Shown one piece after another: positions 49,001 through 51,947 of a DNA stretch of 51,947 nucleotides (positions are counted from its first letter, which is position 1; the number at the start of each line of letters is the position of its first letter). The position numbers and the translations under genes are program-made. The DNA is from Oscillospiraceae bacterium (lineage in GTDB: Bacteria > Bacillota > Clostridia > Oscillospirales > Oscillospiraceae): positions 1-51,947 of the forward strand of contig JAHHRZ010000017.1 of NCBI GenBank assembly GCA_020025515.1. The letters are read 5' to 3'. The notes under the pieces are model-generated. The model worked only from the letters and a program-made list of their open reading frames with translations. It did no database searches and had not been told where the DNA came from.

Positions 49001-51947
49001 AGAGGCTCCCAGCTTCGCAACCAGTACGCTAAGTTCACCGCTACCGGTTTGGAAGACGGCACCTCCGTGTGGATCTACACCGAAGCCGATGCAAAGACCG
49101 CAGTCCTGCGGACCATGCCTGCCGAAAACGGCACGGTTTCCATTGAGCGTGTTCCCCTTAAGAAGGAGGGCGGCTCCATCTTCTATGAGCTGCACACGGA
49201 AGGCAAGCCGGTCTCTCAGATGTATGAGCTGACTTATGGCGATCCCATGACCCTGAATGCAGACCTCACGGGTCTGAATGAGCTGATTGCCAAGTGCAGC
49301 GCCATTTCTCAGGACGACTGCACCAGTGCTACCTGGCCCGCATTCCAGACCGCTCTGACGGCGGCCCAGGAAGTGGCCAAGACCACCGCCACCGGCGCCC
49401 AGGCAGAGCAGGCCCGTGCAGACCTGAATGAGGCCTATGCAAACCTGCGCTTCAAGGGCAATGTCCAGAGACTGGACGAGCTGTGCCGGCAGTACGGCAC
49501 CTACAAGGCAGAGGACTACACCCCCGCTTCCTTTGAAGTATTTACCAAGGCTCTGGATGCAGCCAAAAATGCGGTTGAAACCAGAGATTTCAGCAACCAT
49601 GAAATTGAGCAAATCCGGATTGCCTTGGAAAATGCAGTCCGTGGCCTCAAGGCTTCGGAGAAGATTACCATTACCGGCGTGACCGTTGCTCCTGCCACGG
49701 TTTCCGTCCAGAAGGGGACTACCCAGCAGTTCACCGCAACGGTGGAAGGCACCGGCGGCCCCAGCCAGGAAGTTACCTGGACCCTGACCGGCAATGAAAG
49801 CAGCAATACCACTTTGGAAAATGGTCTTCTCACCGTTGCAGACGACGAGACCGCTTCCACTTTGAACATTGGCGCAACTTCCGTCGCAGATCCCAGCTTC
49901 AGCGGTTCTGCCACCGTTACGGTTACGGAGGAAGGCGAACCCGTTGATCCTCCCCAGCCCGGCGAGTCGGAGCTGCTGTCCCGTGGTGCTGCCGTCATTG
50001 GTACCAGCGACACCTCCTTTGCGAACGAAGAAGCCCGGATGGCCTTCGACGGAAAGCTGGACACCAAGTGGTGCGTGGAGGATACGCCCCAATATGTTGT
50101 CTTTGATGTGAAAGAGCCTGCTGTGGCCAACCGTCTGGTTGTGACCCATGCCGGTGGCGCCACTTCCCCTGAGGATGAGCGGTTGAACACCAACGACTTT
50201 GCACTGTATGTTCTGGATCCCGGCAAGTACACAGACGAGCAGTTCCTGGCTCTGGATCAGAGCGCCCAGAAGAAAGTTATGGACGAAGATTCCAACTGGA
50301 AGCTTCTGAAGGACTATGTGGGCAACGACAAGAATGTGACCGATGATGCTCTGCAAACCGACATTGAGAGCCGGATCTACCGCCTGAAGGTCACCGATGG
50401 TGACGACAACTGGTGGAGGGGAACCGATACCGTCCGTATTTATGAGATTGAGCTCTATGGCAGCAAGGGCGGCACCGTGACGCCTCCCCAGGAAGTCACC
50501 ATCACCATTGATCCCAAGGAACTCACCATCGACAATGCCCCCGGCCTGAAGCAGCAGTTTACGGCCACTGTAAGCGGTGCCGATGATGTGAGTGTAGCCT
50601 GGTCCATATCCGGCAACACCAGCCAGAACACCCGTGCAGACAACGGTCTGCTGTTCCTTGGCCAGGATGAGACCGCAAATACCCTGACCGTTACCGCCAC
50701 TTCCAACGCCGATCCCAGCAAGAGTGCTTCGGCTACGGTCACCATTGAGATTCCCAGCTACTCCGTCCGGATCAGCGAGTCCATTGCCAACGGTACCATT
50801 ACCGCTGACAAGCAGACCGCTAAGGAGGGTGAGACCGTCACCCTGACCGTAGAACCCGCACAGGGCTATGAGCTGGTTGCAGGGTCTCTCAAGTTCAATG
50901 GCACTCCCGTGGAAGGCAATTCCTTCGTAATGCCCAGAGGAGATGTGGTCATTACTGCGGAATTTGCAAAGGTCATTGACCTGACCGAAGATGTGAATGC
51001 CGCAAAGGCTGCTGCCGATGCCGCTGAGGCTTCCGCCCAAAAGGCGCAGGAGCATGCCGATGCCGCAAAGGCTGCCGCAGAGGAAGCTGCCAAGACCACC
51101 GCTGGGGACAAGACCGCAGCCGAGGCTGCCCAGGCTGCTGCCGACGAGGCACAGGCCCAGGCCGATGCCGCAAAGGCTGCCGCCCAGGCTGCAAAGGCTT
51201 CCGCTGAGGAAGTAAAGGCTGCTGCGGAGGAGAAGAACGAGGCCGCCGCCAAGGAAGGCCGCAAGGCTGCCGAGGAAGCCGCCAAGACCGCCGCCGATGC
51301 AGAAGCCGCCGCAAAGGCTGCTCTGGATACTGCCGAGGCGAAAAAGACCGCTCAGGCAGAGCAGGAGAAGGCAGAGGCGCAGGCTTCCGCCGATGCCGCA
51401 AAGGCTTCTGCGGATGCCGCCGAAGCTGCCGCCGCAGAGGCACAGAAGCAGGCTGACGCTGCCAAGAAGGCCGCAGAGGAAGCAGAAGCTTCCACGGCAC
51501 AGGACAAAGAAGCTGCCGTGAAGGCCAAGGCTGCCGCCGAGGCTGCTCAGAGCGCTGCAAATGATTCCAAGAAGGCTGCCGAAGCTGCGAAGACCGCTGC
51601 CGAGATCGCCAAGAAGGCCGCCGAAACCGGCGACGTGGTTGCAGCCCGTGCCGCTGCTGAGGCTGCCCAGTATGCCAAGGAAACCGCTGAGCGCTATGAG
51701 GCCGTAGCCGCTCTGCAGGCTGAGATCACCCAGGCACTGCTGGATGCACAGAATACACAGCAGCAGCTGGAAGAGGCCCAGAAGGCGGAGGCCGCCGCAA
51801 AGCTGGCCGCTGCCAAGTGTGAGGCCGTTCTGGAGCTGACCACCTCTTACAACCACGACCAGTATGACCAGGAAGGCCTGAAGCAGATCGACGCCATCGT
51901 GCAGGCTGCCAAGGAGGAGATCTCCGCTGCCGCTTCTGAGGAAGAAG
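46031..51947 (+). CDS. secreted multidomain GH85 endo-beta-N-acetylglucosaminidase (3' end outside the window)
   Basis: An open frame of over 1970 codons that continues past the right edge. It starts with TTG at 46031 after GGAGGAAAAG and has a signal peptide (MKKQLFKRS..., cleavage near AFAA at about 35). Residues about 60-400 match GH85, which cuts the chitobiose core of N-glycans. The catalytic Asn-x-Glu pair is in YIFNAES (N221, E223). An accessory beta-domain follows. A discoidin-like (F5/8C) module lies at about 690-860 and two FIVAR modules at about 1076-1208. Then come an Ig-like domain (about 1215-1300), a second discoidin (about 1317-1480), a second Ig-like (about 1490-1575) and an InlB-type repeat (about 1576-1645). 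From about 1648 an Ala-rich coiled coil of about 250 residues begins. A wall anchor probably lies beyond the edge. Role: harvesting host or dietary glycoprotein glycans. Confidence 0.93.
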   Translation, partial: MKKQLFKRSVSLLCATAMVVGLCAGLAQTAFAALGYWPDPLEIPNEYYQENTTLQPYGSCFLIDELKNWSPDNDPDARYNRGSIPLAERWMGPNVNPLASRDAGVMPLAMGNARASQGASQGGDGASVYAFNNFQYVEVYNFWGGSSAEGPIAIPSPELIDSAHRNGVPVTGTIFIPWGDSVYGNRFVQEMVEKDEQGHFIAADKLIEIAQYYGFDGYIFNAESGTGVDGFREFLIYLQENKPDNFTISWYNGSGNLGEGSIKSWMQDGETRISDHWWLDMGGGGYGPSSSVESAIATGVSPWKIHSTWENWPMTNGAKGGNYQSRLGEDGKVISSLGILAPTASLMASKTPEEFMNVQDQKLWVGPTFDPSSTYRPANQFCGFASLVADRTPVLGTDFVTNFTTGNGHKFYEDGKVVGKEDGWYNRSIGDVLPTWRWIIESEGQKLNAIIDYADAWYAGTSMKLSGSMDANKPNHVKLYSCNMQITDKTKFDFVYKTPVDGVKVELGLCFGDTYDAQNFKFYDLATTADGNWNTTTIDLSGDAGKTAIAISLRFTAADGVSDYSINVGQMAITTDKTAPEGASNVTLDEAIYPTDKSMEARIYWENGENAFMNRIYRVHQDGTRELVGVTPSDAFYLGSYEKEEGETACTFEIVSYSKNGVKGGTATIDIAWPEEVKDGFVPVFDEGPNLALKMPAVSLAGSPNQTGVHQLNDGTVLNGSKWCVDLVSYGAAVIDLGENKDIQRWVTYHANCPGAGEGVSFNTVSFDLQYAPDDGKPLLNGDTQESRNRIYELDFKVADTVTGNKQDITDRNLKEPITARYIKLNVTQSDNCPWTAIRVYELQLFEKAGIDNTPSPYERNVTVRNNEGAKDQVIVDNVQMIYSSGSYAQQNGTFHENTGTVRLFTDLTSEEPIAVSKAVQPTEGHKQRGVGVATFENLNLNPEGGRLYYDVLDGSGTEVKNSRRASVYYAPETGTAPTAPSSTTLERTTRGSQLRNQYAKFTATGLEDGTSVWIYTEADAKTAVLRTMPAENGTVSIERVPLKKEGGSIFYELHTEGKPVSQMYELTYGDPMTLNADLTGLNELIAKCSAISQDDCTSATWPAFQTALTAAQEVAKTTATGAQAEQARADLNEAYANLRFKGNVQRLDELCRQYGTYKAEDYTPASFEVFTKALDAAKNAVETRDFSNHEIEQIRIALENAVRGLKASEKITITGVTVAPATVSVQKGTTQQFTATVEGTGGPSQEVTWTLTGNESSNTTLENGLLTVADDETASTLNIGATSVADPSFSGSATVTVTEEGEPVDPPQPGESELLSRGAAVIGTSDTSFANEEARMAFDGKLDTKWCVEDTPQYVVFDVKEPAVANRLVVTHAGGATSPEDERLNTNDFALYVLDPGKYTDEQFLALDQSAQKKVMDEDSNWKLLKDYVGNDKNVTDDALQTDIESRIYRLKVTDGDDNWWRGTDTVRIYEIELYGSKGGTVTPPQEVTITIDPKELTIDNAPGLKQQFTATVSGADDVSVAWSISGNTSQNTRADNGLLFLGQDETANTLTVTATSNADPSKSASATVTIEIPSYSVRISESIANGTITADKQTAKEGETVTLTVEPAQGYELVAGSLKFNGTPVEGNSFVMPRGDVVITAEFAKVIDLTEDVNAAKAAADAAEASAQKAQEHADAAKAAAEEAAKTTAGDKTAAEAAQAAADEAQAQADAAKAAAQAAKASAEEVKAAAEEKNEAAAKEGRKAAEEAAKTAADAEAAAKAALDTAEAKKTAQAEQEKAEAQASADAAKASADAAEAAAAEAQKQADAAKKAAEEAEASTAQDKEAAVKAKAAAEAAQSAANDSKKAAEAAKTAAEIAKKAAETGDVVAARAAAEAAQYAKETAERYEAVAALQAEITQALLDAQNTQQQLEEAQKAEAAAKLAAAKCEAVLELTTSYNHDQYDQEGLKQIDAIVQAAKEEISAAASEEE

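Noticed and set aside
51000..51700. Repetitive DNA that could suggest a tandem or CRISPR-like array
   Set aside because: The repetition is of GCC/GCA/AAG codons encoding an Ala-rich coiled coil in one open frame; there are no uniform repeats with unique spacers.
46190..51856. A 1888-codon open frame on the minus strand
   Set aside because: It lies exactly opposite the GH85 gene, has low-complexity Gly/Leu/Ser-rich translation, no ribosome site and no recognisable domain. Codon bias of the real gene keeps the antisense frame open.

Overview
The window reads as chromosomal DNA of an anaerobic, amino-acid-fermenting Clostridia, most likely a gut Oscillospiraceae relative (Flavonifractor/Lawsonibacter-like; inference). 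The reasons are AGGAGG-type ribosome sites, TTGACA/TATAAT promoters, a T-box, a bacterial-type AspRS with a GAD domain, rubrerythrin, SLH surface proteins, glycine reductase genes and UGA-encoded selenocysteine. Coding regions look moderately GC-rich and intergenic regions AT-rich. No phage, insertion sequence or CRISPR array was recognised.

Layout, left half. 1-2.9 kb: an AgrA/LytTR-type response regulator facing an AgrC-type histidine kinase, then a non-coding stretch with a possible small RNA. 2.9-5.2 kb: metG behind a complete T-box leader. 5.3-7.1 kb: queH, a GNAT acetyltransferase, and a probably frameshifted small membrane protein. 7.2-10.9 kb: aspS, rubrerythrin, a sugar-nucleotidyltransferase-like protein. 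11-15.2 kb: an ABC ATPase and a giant FtsX-type permease with an extracellular coiled coil. 15.3-18.2 kb: a PAP2 phosphatase, a membrane-anchored secreted protein and an ApbE-like flavin transferase lipoprotein. 18.4-22.7 kb: a large SLH-anchored surface protein. 22.9-24.3 kb: tRNA-Arg(CCG), a DivIVA-like protein and a CrtO-like membrane protein. 24.4-25.4 kb: a cobalamin riboswitch with promoter and terminator but no intact gene behind it, only an SLH-domain remnant.

The core, 25.4-43.4 kb, is a selenium and glycine-reductase island. trxB, trxA, grdA (in-frame UGA), grdC and grdD encode the electron-donating and acetyl-phosphate-forming parts of glycine reductase; the substrate-specific component B (GrdB/GrdE or its sarcosine/betaine counterparts) is not in the window. 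Next come a cysteine-desulfurase-like enzyme, selD (itself a selenoprotein with UGA codon 17), tRNA-Sec, selA and selB, the full set for selenocysteine synthesis and decoding. They are followed by a YedE-type transporter, a TusA-like protein, YedF, three separate DUF3343 proteins, an HgdC/YjiL-type ATPase activator, a second cysteine-desulfurase-like enzyme and a 2-hydroxyacyl-CoA-dehydratase-like (double-cubane-type) protein. A LysR regulator of the selenium-metabolism type sits at the end on the opposite strand. The genes from yedF to the third DUF3343 form a tight array whose function is, to my knowledge, not established. It looks like an ATP-driven low-potential reductase module attached to selenium or sulfur handling, and is the best candidate here for an undescribed system.

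43.5-51.9 kb: rpoD, trmB, and a very large secreted GH85 endo-beta-N-acetylglucosaminidase with discoidin, FIVAR, Ig-like and alanine-rich coiled-coil regions, running off the right edge.
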